Shown here: positions 7,531 through 16,236 of the stretch, piece after piece
Position numbering within the stretch: position 1 is the first letter of the stretch
Layout: every line of letters begins with the position of its first letter
Assembly (NCBI GenBank): GCA_965601955.1
Contig: OZ271855.1
Location: forward strand, 3,472,001 to 3,536,000
DNA: 64,000 nucleotides
Source: RHLJ01 sp965601955
Lineage (GTDB): Bacteria > Bacteroidota > Rhodothermia > Balneolales > Balneolaceae
Direction of reading: 5' to 3'
The notes under the pieces: model-generated
What the model saw: only the letters and a program-made list of their open reading frames with translations
What the model was told of the DNA's origin: nothing
The model's database searches: none
Position numbers and translations under genes: made by a program

Positions 7531-9116
7531 GTAAGCGAGATATAACGAATATTTTTTATACCCTCTAGCTTCGAAATTAAACTCTGCTCAGTTTCATCCA
7601 ATTTCTTGTCTACTGAAACCGCAGTAATCGCATTCGAGCCTTTACCAGATCGCCCAAGACTCAACGCTGCAATATTGATTCCCTGTTCTGCAAGGGCACC
7701 ACTTACCGAAGCAAGCATACCTGGCTTATCTTCGTTTTGATATAGAATTATATCACCTTCCAGTCTTAACTCAATTCCATAATTATCCATCTCTACGATT
7801 CGATAATCGGAATCACTGAATACTGCTGCTGAGATGCTGGTATATTCGGCACCTTCGGGTAACCTGATGGTAACAAGGTCGCTGTATGTCTTAGTCTTGC
7901 TACTTATTACTTCTTTAATATTAAAACCTCTTTGATCTGCATATACCCTGGCATTAATGAGGTTGACAGCTTCGCTTACATATTCCGAAAGCATCCCTGT
8001 TAAAATGCCATCTGTAAGTACTTCTGCATACTTAGCTGATTCACCTGCATACTCAAATTCAAAATTGTTAGCATGATCCGGAGATAACTGAACAATCATT
8101 CTTCCTAACTTTTCTGCTAGCTTCAAGTATGGCTGAACCTCTTTATTGGTAAGCAGTGAAATGGATTTACCGTTGAGGCTCCCTTTGTAGTTTTTATTCT
8201 CAAGTGCATCGGTCATTTGAGAAGCAATTTGCTCAGCTACTTTTTCCTGGGCCTCTTCGGTAGAAGCGCCAAGATGAGGAGTGCAAATGATGTTAGGATG
8301 TTCCAGCACTTTGTACAAATCTTCACCTGGAGGCTCACTGCTATATACATCTAAAGCGGCACCTCCAACCACACCATCATCAAGTAGCTGAGGGAGATCC
8401 GCTTCCTCATAAATTCCACCACGGGCACAATTTACGAGCCTTATCCCTTTTTTAAGTTTATCAGCATTTTTAAGGGAGATCAGCCCTTTAGTTTTTTCAG
8501 TGAGTGGAGTGTGAACAGATAAATAATCTGAGGTTGCCAACAATTCATCTAGTTCTACTAAATCAACACCAATAGATTGTGCATGCTCTTCGGTTGAAAA
8601 AGGATCAAATGCCTGAACTTCCATGCCAAATGCTTTCATGCGCTTTGCAACTTCAGATCCAATTTTTCCAAGTCCTACAATTCCCAGAATCTTTCCATGA
8701 ACTTCCGTTCCCATGTAGGCTTTTCGGTCCCATCCGCCTCCTTTAACGGTAGCTACGGCTTTAGGGATATTGCGAGAAAGGGCAATGAGCATCCCACAAG
8801 TATGCTCGGCTGTTGAAATAGTATTGCCGTCAGGCGTATTCATTACCAATACCCCTTTTGAAGTTGAGGCAGGTATATCAATGTTGTCCACACCTACACC
8901 GGCTCGGCCTATAACTTTTAACTTTGTAGCCTTCTCAAGTAATTCCGGTGTTACTGTTGTCGCACTTCTAACTACTAATCCATCATATTCTGGTATGGTA
9001 GAAAAAAGCTCTTCCTGACTTAACTTTCCCGGTTGATCGGCATGAATTCCCCTTTGCTCAAATACTTCTCCGCAAATCGGGTCAACATTATCGAGTAGTA
9101 AAACTTTAAATGACAT
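7527..9116 (-). CDS. serA: D-3-phosphoglycerate dehydrogenase
   Basis: The first enzyme of serine biosynthesis, oxidising 3-phosphoglycerate to 3-phosphohydroxypyruvate with NAD. At 529 residues it is the long form: catalytic/NAD domains, an ASB (allosteric substrate-binding) domain around 320-450 and a C-terminal ACT domain around 457-529 (NEDKPGMLASVSGAL) that usually senses serine. The NAD fold is ILGIVGLGKIGSEVAKRM (near 143-160). Catalytic residues visible are Arg232 in NCARGG and His281 in PHLGAST, with Glu in SSEPP between them. It follows engB by 31 bases, so it is the last gene of the purF-engB-serA unit. Confidence 0.95.
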   Translation of the reverse strand: MSFKVLLLDNVDPICGEVFEQRGIHADQPGKLSQEELFSTIPEYDGLVVRSATTVTPELLEKATKLKVIGRAGVGVDNIDIPASTSKGVLVMNTPDGNTISTAEHTCGMLIALSRNIPKAVATVKGGGWDRKAYMGTEVHGKILGIVGLGKIGSEVAKRMKAFGMEVQAFDPFSTEEHAQSIGVDLVELDELLATSDYLSVHTPLTEKTKGLISLKNADKLKKGIRLVNCARGGIYEEADLPQLLDDGVVGGAALDVYSSEPPGEDLYKVLEHPNIICTPHLGASTEEAQEKVAEQIASQMTDALENKNYKGSLNGKSISLLTNKEVQPYLKLAEKLGRMIVQLSPDHANNFEFEYAGESAKYAEVLTDGILTGMLSEYVSEAVNLINARVYADQRGFNIKEVISSKTKTYSDLVTIRLPEGAEYTSISAAVFSDSDYRIVEMDNYGIELRLEGDIILYQNEDKPGMLASVSGALAEQGINIAALSLGRSGKGSNAITAVSVDKKLDETEQSLISKLEGIKNIRYISLT

Positions 9117-9147
9117 GAGTGTTTATGATGATGAGTGATATGTTCGG

Positions 9148-9738
9148 TTATTGTTCTACAAATTCTTTGATTAGCTCCTGAATATCTTCAATCCCCTTCC
9201 TGCTATCGGACGAATAAGGGATAATGGGAACTTCTATATTCATTTCTGCAAGGACTTTCCTTACCTCCGCTTTCGATTTTCCAATTTTGTTATTGGAGAT
9301 TTTATCCGCTTTTGAAAGCAAGACACAGAATGGCATTTCATTTGAGCCCATCCAATAAAAAAAATCTTCGTCGAGTTTACTTGGAGAATGGCGACTGTCT
9401 ACGACATGTAAGATCAAGTCCAATGTTTTTCTATTCAATAAATAGTCGCGAATATTCCTTCCCCAACGCTCACGTTCCTTCTTGGGCACCCTGGCATACC
9501 CATATCCCGGAAGATCAACAAAAAAGCATACCTCAGAAACATTGTAATAATTCATTTGCTGAGTTTTGCCCGGCACATTCGATGTCCTGGCAAGGTTTTT
9601 CCGATTTACAAGGGCATTAATCAACGAAGATTTTCCAACATTTGACCTTCCTGCAAAACATACTTCTGGCAGTGATTCTTTAGGACAATCTTCTAACCTG
9701 GGGGCACTGGTAATAAATTTGGCGGGGCCATTAAACAT
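9148..9738 (-). CDS. engB: Ribosome biogenesis GTP-binding protein YsxC/EngB
   Basis: A 196-residue essential GTPase of the TrmE-Era-EngA-EngB-Septin group that takes part in 50S subunit maturation. G1 is GRSNVGKSS (residues 30-38), the G2 threonine lies in TSNVPGKTQ (52-60), G3 is DLPG (75-78) and G4 is the LSKADK segment (about 139-144). Length and the start MFNGPAKFITSA fit the family. Its ATG overlaps the purF stop by one base, giving translational coupling, and serA follows after 31 bases. Confidence 0.95.
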   Translation of the reverse strand: MFNGPAKFITSAPRLEDCPKESLPEVCFAGRSNVGKSSLINALVNRKNLARTSNVPGKTQQMNYYNVSEVCFFVDLPGYGYARVPKKERERWGRNIRDYLLNRKTLDLILHVVDSRHSPSKLDEDFFYWMGSNEMPFCVLLSKADKISNNKIGKSKAEVRKVLAEMNIEVPIIPYSSDSRKGIEDIQELIKEFVEQ

Positions 9739-11240
9739 TAAACCAGCTCGTTCTCTTCCTTTTCAACACCAAAGTTAACTGGTACCGGGTATTTTGAAGT
9801 AAAGCAAGCCGTACAATAATCATGACTTGACGGATTAGCCGACTTTACTGCATTAACTAAGCCATCCGCAGACAAATATCTTAGGCTATCTACCCCGATC
9901 TCCTTCGCCATTTTCTTAATATCCCGTTCAAACCGGTTCGCGATAAGCTCTTCCGGGTTAGGAAAATCCATTCCATAGTAGCATGGGCTGATAATTGGCG
10001 GAGAGCTAACAATAAAGTGAATTTCTGCCGGATTACAGGCTCTAATCATATCGACCAGTAATTGGGAAGTAGTACCCCTTACAATGGAATCGTCAACAAT
10101 GATGACGCTCCTGCCCTCTATCACTCCGCGTACGGGATTAAACTTTGTACGAACTTTCTGCTCTCTCGATTTCTGGCCTGGAGAAATAAAGGTCCGTCCT
10201 ACATAATGATTTCTGATAAGCCCTATATCATATTTGCAATCAAAGCCCATCTTCTGGTTTTCACTTGCATAACCAAGGGCAGCGGTATTGCTTGAATCAG
10301 GTACAGATATAACAATAGGCTTTTTATCTGATGAACTATTCTTTACTACCTCATTTATGGGATGCTCCTGAGCCAGAACTTTTCCAAGATTGCGTCGGAT
10401 TTTGTCAACCATTTCTCCAAATACCATGCTATCTGGGCGAGAGAAATACACGTATTCAAAAATGCATTGACTGGTTCCAGTCCCGATTTCTGGTTCGATG
10501 AAGTATGATTTTGGCATCCCAGTATCTGTCGCTTCTCTATCAATAACCACAACTTCTCCGGGCTGCACATCGCGAATGTATTCGGCATTATTGATATCGA
10601 AAGCGCATGTTTCACTAGCTACACAAAACTTACCGTCAATTTTTCCTAACGATAGTGGGCGAAACCCATTAGGGTCACGAACAGCGATAAGCTTATCATC
10701 AGTAAGCATAACCAAACAGTAAGCGCCTTCAATTTGCTGAAGGGCATCCATAATTTGGTCCATCTGATCTTCATACTCACTTTGAGCGATTAGGTGAAGT
10801 ATAAGTTCTGTATCGGATGTACTTTGAAATATGATTCCTTCATCCCTGAAGCGCTCACGAATTTGTTTTGCATTCGAAAGGTTTCCATTGTGACCAATTG
10901 CAATGTTCCCACTTCTGTAATGGACCCTAAACGGCTGAATATTAGCAGGATTCTTAGACGAGCCCGACGTTGAATATCTATTGTGCCCAATCGCAGAACG
11001 GCCCTTTAGAATTTTGTTGATGATCTTTGGCTTATCAAAAACACTAAGTACAAGACCAAAGTCTTTGTACATGGGCATTATTGGGCGTTTTTTGTCTTTG
11101 TCAAAATGGGAGGTAACAATTCCTGCCGATTCTTGTCCCCTGTGCTGAAGTGAGTGCAGGCCGTAATAGGTTAGCAGGGCTGCATCGGGGTGATCAAATA
11201 CCCCAAAAATTCCACAATACTCGCGTGGTTTATCGCTCAT
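9738..11240 (-). CDS. purF: Amidophosphoribosyltransferase (glutamine PRPP amidotransferase)
   Basis: Commits PRPP to purine synthesis by making 5-phosphoribosylamine from glutamine. This 500-residue enzyme carries an N-terminal Ntn-type glutaminase domain: the nucleophile Cys is residue 9 in YCGIFGVFD, preceded by an eight-residue propeptide, which suggests processing. HSLQHRGQESAGI (about 29-41) and GHNRYST follow. The C-terminal half is a type I phosphoribosyltransferase with the PRPP loop VIIVDDSIVRGTTS near residue 380. Metal-cluster Cys typical of the Bacillus-type enzyme (ANPSSHDYCTACF) are seen close to the C-terminus. First gene of the purF-engB-serA operon. Confidence 0.95.
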   Translation of the reverse strand: MSDKPREYCGIFGVFDHPDAALLTYYGLHSLQHRGQESAGIVTSHFDKDKKRPIMPMYKDFGLVLSVFDKPKIINKILKGRSAIGHNRYSTSGSSKNPANIQPFRVHYRSGNIAIGHNGNLSNAKQIRERFRDEGIIFQSTSDTELILHLIAQSEYEDQMDQIMDALQQIEGAYCLVMLTDDKLIAVRDPNGFRPLSLGKIDGKFCVASETCAFDINNAEYIRDVQPGEVVVIDREATDTGMPKSYFIEPEIGTGTSQCIFEYVYFSRPDSMVFGEMVDKIRRNLGKVLAQEHPINEVVKNSSSDKKPIVISVPDSSNTAALGYASENQKMGFDCKYDIGLIRNHYVGRTFISPGQKSREQKVRTKFNPVRGVIEGRSVIIVDDSIVRGTTSQLLVDMIRACNPAEIHFIVSSPPIISPCYYGMDFPNPEELIANRFERDIKKMAKEIGVDSLRYLSADGLVNAVKSANPSSHDYCTACFTSKYPVPVNFGVEKEENELV

Positions 11241-11387
11241 TGAGTCTGTCTACGTTTTGTGATGTTAACAGAAAGTTAAAGATACGAAAAGCACAAAGAA
11301 ACGAGAATTAGAAGTATCTCAAAGATGGCTATTTATTTGTAGTTGGGCTAATTTCGTTTTCATATACTTTTCATCAAAAAACTAAGA

Positions 11388-12566
11388 ATGCCTACTGCTG
11401 CTCTTTCTTCTCCAAAACCAATATTTCAAGCCAATTGGATTATTAATAGAAAGACTGATCTGATTTGGTTTATTGGTGGAGCTTTGGGAGGATACTTACT
11501 AATGTTTATGTATTCTGGATTAGGCTGGGATATGATTACTATCTGGTTTTTTTGGGTAGCTTTCGTTGACACCCCGCATTTCTTTGGAACTTACAGTCGT
11601 ACCTATCTGGACAAGCAAGAATTTCAGCAACGAAAAAAACTCTTGGTAGGAAGCCTGGCCTGGTTTATTGTAGGACCGGTGATCTTACTCTTTTGCTATC
11701 TTTTGTATTTAGCAGGTTCAGAAGGATATTCTGCACCGTGGTTGATTCTCACCTCCTTTTTTGGCCTCTGGGCATATTGGCACGTAGTTCGCCAACATTA
11801 TGGCTTCCTGGCACTTTACAAAAAGAAGCACCAGGAAACTCAAAAACTGGACTACTACATTGATTCAAGTTTATTGTATGGTGGGCTTATGCTTCCTTTT
11901 CTTGTGTTCGTTGTGCGCTATCCTGAAGCCAGTGAATTGGTCGCGCCCATTGTCTCTGTTGTTGAAGGGACACTTGGTATTTCAGGAGAAAAATTTATCA
12001 CCATTCTTACCATTGGGATAATTGGAATACTGGCAACTGTTTATATAGCACGGCAATTTTATTTAGCTAAGAAAGGCTCACAAATTAATTTACCAAAAGC
12101 TCTTTTCTTACTTGCTGTAATCCCTCTTCATTTGTTTATCTGTTTTTCTGATGCAGTGGTAGAAGCTGGCATATTTGCGTTTGGAGCTTTTGTCACCATC
12201 TTCCATGACCTTCAATACCATGCAATTGTATGGTTTCATCATAAAAACAGATATAAAAACGCCGTTGACAAAAGCAAATTTGGTGTATCGGCCTGGTTAT
12301 CCAAGTCACTCCCGCGCTATGCGTTGTTTGCCATTTTAGTTGGGGTAATATTCCGAGTATTAGGTTGTACCTTTGAAGTTCATCCGGGATGTATTCCTAT
12401 TGCCGTTACCAGTAATGTTATGCTTTTTGCAGACTTTGGAACAGATAAATTGCTTCAAGGGATATTTATGGGCTTAGCTTTCCACCACTACTTTCTTGAC
12501 CAGTTTATTTGGCGTACAAGTAAAGACAAAGAGTTGGCAAAAGATCTTAAACTCCAAAATGCATAA
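11388..12566 (+). CDS. Polytopic membrane protein with conserved-looking His motifs, function unknown
   Basis: A 392-residue protein with about nine or ten hydrophobic helices and no signal peptide. I do not recognise a named family. What stands out is His placed at or near membrane boundaries: DTPHFFGTY (about residues 59-67), WHVVRQHYG (about 131-139), FHDLQYHAIVWFHHKNRY (about 275-292) and FHHYFLDQFIWR (about 369-380). Such patterns occur in integral-membrane di-iron or haem/copper enzymes (desaturase, hydroxylase or carotenoid-oxygenase-like folds), but this is only an analogy. Cysteines CTFEVHPGC lie in a late loop. It stands alone between divergent purF and convergent osmC, with a bidirectional terminator directly at its stop codon. 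Confidence 0.75.
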   Translation: MPTAALSSPKPIFQANWIINRKTDLIWFIGGALGGYLLMFMYSGLGWDMITIWFFWVAFVDTPHFFGTYSRTYLDKQEFQQRKKLLVGSLAWFIVGPVILLFCYLLYLAGSEGYSAPWLILTSFFGLWAYWHVVRQHYGFLALYKKKHQETQKLDYYIDSSLLYGGLMLPFLVFVVRYPEASELVAPIVSVVEGTLGISGEKFITILTIGIIGILATVYIARQFYLAKKGSQINLPKALFLLAVIPLHLFICFSDAVVEAGIFAFGAFVTIFHDLQYHAIVWFHHKNRYKNAVDKSKFGVSAWLSKSLPRYALFAILVGVIFRVLGCTFEVHPGCIPIAVTSNVMLFADFGTDKLLQGIFMGLAFHHYFLDQFIWRTSKDKELAKDLKLQNA

Positions 12567-12591
12567 AAAAAGCCCCTGGAGGAGCTTTTTT
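12565..12591. terminator. Bidirectional intrinsic terminator between membrane-protein gene and osmC
   Basis: A hairpin with A-tract on one side and U-tract on the other: AAAAAAAGC / GCTTTTTT with an inner CC/GG extension, one mismatch and a TGGA loop. It begins at the stop codon of the plus-strand gene and lies 19 bases downstream of the osmC stop on the minus strand, so it can serve both convergent genes. Confidence 0.75.
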
Positions 12592-12609
12592 CAGAAGTTA
12601 CAAATTCGC

Positions 12610-13035
12610 TTAAGCCAGGCTGGCTTCTAATTCAATCGTTGCATTCAATACTCTTGAAACCGGGCAGGCATCTTTCGTTGCCAAAGCGATCGGCTGGAAG
12701 TCTTCGTCTGAGAGCCCTGGTACATCCGCTACCGTAACTAGCTTAATCGTGGTAATCGTTGGAGCTCCATCTACAAATTCAAGAGTTACAGTAGCTTTAG
12801 TATTTACACTCTTTGAATCGTGACCTGCTTTGTATAATTCATTTGAGAGGGCCATGGAATAACATCCTGCATGAGCCGCTCCTATTAACTCCTCCGGGTT
12901 TGTCCCATCTCCGCTTTCAAAGCGCGATACGAATGAATAGGCATCCCCATTAAGTACTCCACTTTCCGATGAAATGGTTCCTGATCCTGCTTTTAAATCG
13001 CCGTTCCAAACGGCTGAGGCTTTTTTATCTGGCAT
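12610..13035 (-). CDS. osmC: OsmC-family peroxiredoxin
   Basis: A 141-residue OsmC/Ohr superfamily protein that would reduce organic hydroperoxides with a Cys pair. The peroxidatic Cys is residue 58 in AAHAGCYSMAL and the resolving Cys is residue 124 in DACPVSRVL, both in the expected contexts. NPEELIGAAHAGCYSMAL is closer to the OsmC than the Ohr branch. Its start codon at 13035 is preceded by a TAnnTTTG octamer at 13075-13082, and further upstream on the same strand lies the structured RNA at 13157-13260, which either ends in its own terminator or, if read through, would be part of a long osmC leader. Confidence 0.9.
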   Translation of the reverse strand: MPDKKASAVWNGDLKAGSGTISSESGVLNGDAYSFVSRFESGDGTNPEELIGAAHAGCYSMALSNELYKAGHDSKSVNTKATVTLEFVDGAPTITTIKLVTVADVPGLSDEDFQPIALATKDACPVSRVLNATIELEASLA

Positions 13036-13074
13036 AGTTTCTAATTTTTGATTTGTGGAAGTAATAACTCAGTT

Positions 13075-13082
13075 CAAACATA
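13075..13082 (-). promoter_or_regulatory. Candidate -7 promoter element for osmC (TATGTTTG)
   Basis: Exact match to the Bacteroidota -7 consensus TAnnTTTG on the minus strand, about 40 bases upstream of the osmC ATG. No TTG at the usual -33 distance is evident, so it is a partial match. If used, osmC has its own promoter downstream of the structured RNA. Confidence 0.35.
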
Positions 13083-13156
13083 TTGCATTCCAACATGATA
13101 AAATAATTCGTCGTGCATATTTAATGCTTTGATAAACTCCGTTGACTGATAGGCAT

Positions 13157-13260
13157 AAAAAAACCCGACACCCTGAAAGAAAATAAAATATAGTGGTCAT
13201 CTATGTTAAAAAAGCTACTCTCAAACAGGGGTATCGGGAAGCTACACCCATAAGACGACC
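13157..13260 (-). ncRNA. Candidate structured RNA with pseudoknot / alternative anti-terminator and intrinsic terminator
   Basis: Read 5' to 3' on the minus strand from 13260. Strand A1 (13260-13249, GGTCGTCTTATG) pairs with A2 (13205-13195, CATAGATGACC) through 11 base pairs with one bulged U and one G-U. Strand B1 (13238-13229, CCCGATACCC) pairs with B2 (13173-13164, GGGTGTCGGG) through 10 continuous pairs with one G-U, followed at once by seven Ts (13163-13157), an intrinsic terminator. The order A1-B1-A2-B2 makes A and B a pseudoknot if both form. B1 can instead pair with the upstream GGGTGT (13249-13244) in a six-pair hairpin that fits inside stem A and would destroy the terminator. This is the layout of a riboswitch, attenuator or free-standing small RNA. 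It lies between the radical SAM gene stop and osmC. I do not recognise a known class. Confidence 0.55.
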
Positions 13261-13311
13261 TTAATCTCAAATTGTTTCCCTCGGTTTGTTAAATATTTGT
13301 AAATAGAAGAA

Positions 13312-14370
13312 CTAAAATAAACCCAGTTGATCACCGTGAGTTTTGACAAAATGTTCAGTAGTCATTGGAATCCTTTCTTCGTTAAGCCCTAATTTCTTTG
13401 TCTGGATAGCAAAAAGTTCTCTAATCTGGGTAGAATAGTTTCCATTCCCGCGCATGCGTTCACCCCAATCTGACTTATAGAGCTTACCTCCCCTCATATC
13501 GTACAACCTGTTTTTGATTTTTTCCTTCCTATCCGGAAAATATTGCTCAAGCCAGTCGACAAAGATGTCTTTTACTTTATAAGGTAATCTGACAATGGTA
13601 TAGCCCGCATGTTTAGCTCCGGCATTAGCTGCTGCTTTAAGAATTTCTGCGCATTCATGGTCAGTCAGCCCCGGAATTATGGGTGCAACATTCACTCCAA
13701 CAGGTATTCCTGCATTTGCTAGCAGTTCAATGGCTTTTAATCTTCTTTTTGGCCTTGAGGTTCGTGGTTCCATTATCTCCGTTAATTTTTTATCCAGAGA
13801 GGTAATAGAGATGGTCACCCGTACACAATTATAATCTGCCAATTCTTTGAGATGGTCTATATCTCGTGTAACAAGAAAATTCTTCGTAATTATGCCTACA
13901 GGATTTCTGAATTCTGCTAAAACCTCAAGACACCCTCTCGTTATTTGTAGCCTACGTTCAATGGGTTGGTATACATCAGTAATACCACTCATTGCTATTA
14001 CCTGGGGTTTCCATTTGGATGACTGTAAGGTCTTCCTTAATAATTCAGGCGCATCATATTTAACAACAATTTTTGTCTCAAAATCCAAGCCTACGGAAAA
14101 CCCCAAGTATTCATGATAAGGGCGGGCGTAACAGTAAATACATCCATGTTCACAACCTCTGTAGGGGTTCAATCCTGCCTCAAATGGAATATCTGGGCTT
14201 TTGTTAAACGAGATAATATTCTTTGTATCATCCTTCAATAGCTGTGTTTTTTGAGATGGCTTCTCCCCACTTTCTTCATCTAAATCATAATCAACGTAAT
14301 GTCCTTCAAATCTATTAATTGGGTTGTCGGATGCCCCTCTCCCTCTTTTTGGCTTTTGTAATTGACTCAT
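13312..14370 (-). CDS. PA0069-family radical SAM protein
   Basis: A 352-residue radical SAM enzyme. The [4Fe-4S] motif CX3CX2C is at Cys73, Cys77 and Cys80 (GCEHGCIYCYARP), immediately after the family's NPYRGCEHGC. The Arg/Gly-rich start (KPKRGRGASDNP) and INRFE are the typical opening of the PA0069/Rv2578c group, related to spore photoproduct lyase but of unknown substrate. Later VAPIIPGLTDHE and AGYTIVRLPY are also typical. It would be cytoplasmic. Downstream on the same strand, 52 bases after the stop, begins the candidate structured RNA. Confidence 0.85.
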   Translation of the reverse strand: MSQLQKPKRGRGASDNPINRFEGHYVDYDLDEESGEKPSQKTQLLKDDTKNIISFNKSPDIPFEAGLNPYRGCEHGCIYCYARPYHEYLGFSVGLDFETKIVVKYDAPELLRKTLQSSKWKPQVIAMSGITDVYQPIERRLQITRGCLEVLAEFRNPVGIITKNFLVTRDIDHLKELADYNCVRVTISITSLDKKLTEIMEPRTSRPKRRLKAIELLANAGIPVGVNVAPIIPGLTDHECAEILKAAANAGAKHAGYTIVRLPYKVKDIFVDWLEQYFPDRKEKIKNRLYDMRGGKLYKSDWGERMRGNGNYSTQIRELFAIQTKKLGLNEERIPMTTEHFVKTHGDQLGLF

Positions 14371-14436
14371 CTTAACTAACTTTTACACATATATCATACA
14401 TATAAAATGTATGTGATTTCTTTTCTAACTACAAAC

Positions 14437-14473
14437 AAAAAAGCCCCGAATAATTAACTTATTCGAGGCTTTA
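14437..14473 (-). terminator. Intrinsic terminator of the lipoprotein amidohydrolase gene
   Basis: A 14-pair near-perfect hairpin (AAAGCCTCGAATAA with TTATTCGGGGCTTT on the minus strand, one mismatch, short TTAAC-type loop) followed by a T-run on the minus strand. It lies 20 bases after the stop of the 14493-16145 gene and before the radical SAM gene start. Confidence 0.8.
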
Positions 14474-14492
14474 TTTGAAGAGCAAAAAACTT

Positions 14493-16145
14493 CTATTTCT
14501 GGAAAACCTTTTTACCTGCAACCCAGGTCTCAAGTACCTCAATTTTCCAAATCTCACTATCGGGAACAGTAAAATAATCCTGATCAATAATAATGAAATC
14601 AGCCCATTTACCACTTTCAAGTGATCCGAGTTGGTTTTCCTGGTGGCCTGCATAAGCCGCATCGACAGTAAATGCCCTTAACGCTTGTTCCCTGGTGAGG
14701 GACTCTTCAGGGTACCATCCTCCATCAGGGTTGCCGTCATGATCCATCCTAGTTACTGCTGAATACAAACCATAAAAAGGATTAGAATGCTCAACAGGAA
14801 AATCAGAACCTGCTGCTACAATAGTTCCCTGTTTTAAAAAAGACTGCCATGCATACCCCCCTTTGATACGTTCAGGGCCAACTCTGTCCTCAGCCATATT
14901 CTTATCACTAGTTGCATGTGTAGGCTGCATAGATGCTATTATATCAAAATCCTTAAATCTTGGTATATCTTCCAGAGCAACTATTTGTGCATGCTCAATT
15001 CTGTTTCTCAATCCCTGATCGCCATGTTCATCCAATGCATACTTGATGGCGTCTATGACTTGCCTATTTCCTCTATCCCCTATGGCATGAATTGCAGCCT
15101 GATATCCGTTCCCAATTATCTTCGATACCATTTGATTCATTTCCTCCTGGTTCACAAATAATAGACCATGATTTCCTGGGTCATCAGAATATGGTTCTAT
15201 AAGTGCTGCACCACGGCTACCTAGTGCTCCGTCCGAGTAAAGCTTAACACTTCTTAAAGCTAACATATCATCAGCGTATGACTCAATGGGTCCGTTAGCT
15301 GATAAAGTATCAAAGGTAGGTCCAGCACCTGAAATCATTCCATAGATTCTGGTTTTTAATCGTCCGTCATCAGCAAATTGTTTATATAGATTCCATGACC
15401 TCACATCCGTTCCAGCTTCATGAACAGAGGTAATACCCACACTAGCCATTTGGTCTAAAGCTTTTTGGAAAGCTAATTCTCGTTCTTTATCAGTGGTAGG
15501 AGGAATAATAGAATTAATATATGCTTCAGCAGCATCGATAAAAACTCCGGTAGCATCTCCCTGGATATTACGGATTATTTTCCCGCCTTGAGGGTCCGGC
15601 GTGTCTTTACTGATTCCTGCTAGCCTCATTGCTAATGTATTTCCCCAGCCTGCATGCCCGTCAACACGGCTTAACCAAACAGGACGATCTGAAACCACCT
15701 GGTCCAAATCCTCTGCGGTAGGAAACCTATTCTCAGCCCAGAGAGTTTGGTTCCAGCCTCTTCCTTGTACCCATTCTAGCTCAGGATTTGCTTCGGCATA
15801 GTCTTTTACCTCTTGAAGAGTCTCTTCCAATGAAGTGATCCCTGAAAGATTTACCTGGAGTTCTTGAAACCCTAACCCCATTACATGACCATGAGCATCT
15901 ATTAACCCTGGAAGCAATGTTTTTCCACCTCCATCTATAATTATACCTTGATGCTGTTCTGCTATCGACTCATCTCCTATACCCACAACCTTTCCATCTG
16001 CAATGACAAGTGTTTGAAAACTAGTCAAAGAATCATTTTCAAAAGTATAGCCATTAACATTGCTGATAATGGTTTTAGGAGGTTCAGATGAGCAAGAAAT
16101 GAGAGCGAATAGAAGAAAAAGAACGGGTAATCGTTTCATTGTCAA
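14493..16145 (-). CDS. Lipoprotein amidohydrolase (YtcJ / Amidohydro_3 type)
   Basis: A 550-residue protein with a lipoprotein signal peptide: hydrophobic core LPVLFLLFALI then SCSS, lipidated Cys18. The enzyme body belongs to the YtcJ-like metal-dependent amidohydrolases: LLPGLIDAHGHVMG with the HxH metal ligands near residue 85, HEAGTD and RIYGMI in the middle, HAIGDRGNRQVIDA and RIEHAQIV, and the late AAGSDFPVEHSNPF containing the catalytic Asp. Substrates of this group are mostly unknown (N-formyl or N-acyl amides and imides). Being exported and lipidated, it should act in the periplasm or at the cell surface. It is monocistronic with a strong terminator after it. Confidence 0.88.
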   Translation of the reverse strand: MTMKRLPVLFLLFALISCSSEPPKTIISNVNGYTFENDSLTSFQTLVIADGKVVGIGDESIAEQHQGIIIDGGGKTLLPGLIDAHGHVMGLGFQELQVNLSGITSLEETLQEVKDYAEANPELEWVQGRGWNQTLWAENRFPTAEDLDQVVSDRPVWLSRVDGHAGWGNTLAMRLAGISKDTPDPQGGKIIRNIQGDATGVFIDAAEAYINSIIPPTTDKERELAFQKALDQMASVGITSVHEAGTDVRSWNLYKQFADDGRLKTRIYGMISGAGPTFDTLSANGPIESYADDMLALRSVKLYSDGALGSRGAALIEPYSDDPGNHGLLFVNQEEMNQMVSKIIGNGYQAAIHAIGDRGNRQVIDAIKYALDEHGDQGLRNRIEHAQIVALEDIPRFKDFDIIASMQPTHATSDKNMAEDRVGPERIKGGYAWQSFLKQGTIVAAGSDFPVEHSNPFYGLYSAVTRMDHDGNPDGGWYPEESLTREQALRAFTVDAAYAGHQENQLGSLESGKWADFIIIDQDYFTVPDSEIWKIEVLETWVAGKKVFQK

Positions 16146-16236
16146 TAGTATTTAAAAGTAGCTTTGTAGAGAATATAGATAAAAAAATTTCAAACGAGAC
16201 TTCGAGACCCATTGGAGAGTTTAATGCCGGTCAGAA

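Noticed and set aside
13157..13260. CRISPR-like GTTTGAGAG word in the intergenic RNA
   Set aside because: It occurs once, without spaced repeats, cas genes or a tracr-like partner.
13157..13260. 6S RNA (6S-Flavo) identity of the structured RNA
   Set aside because: I could not find a long rod with a central open bubble; the interleaved stems and strong terminator look different. It remains to be tested with a covariance model.
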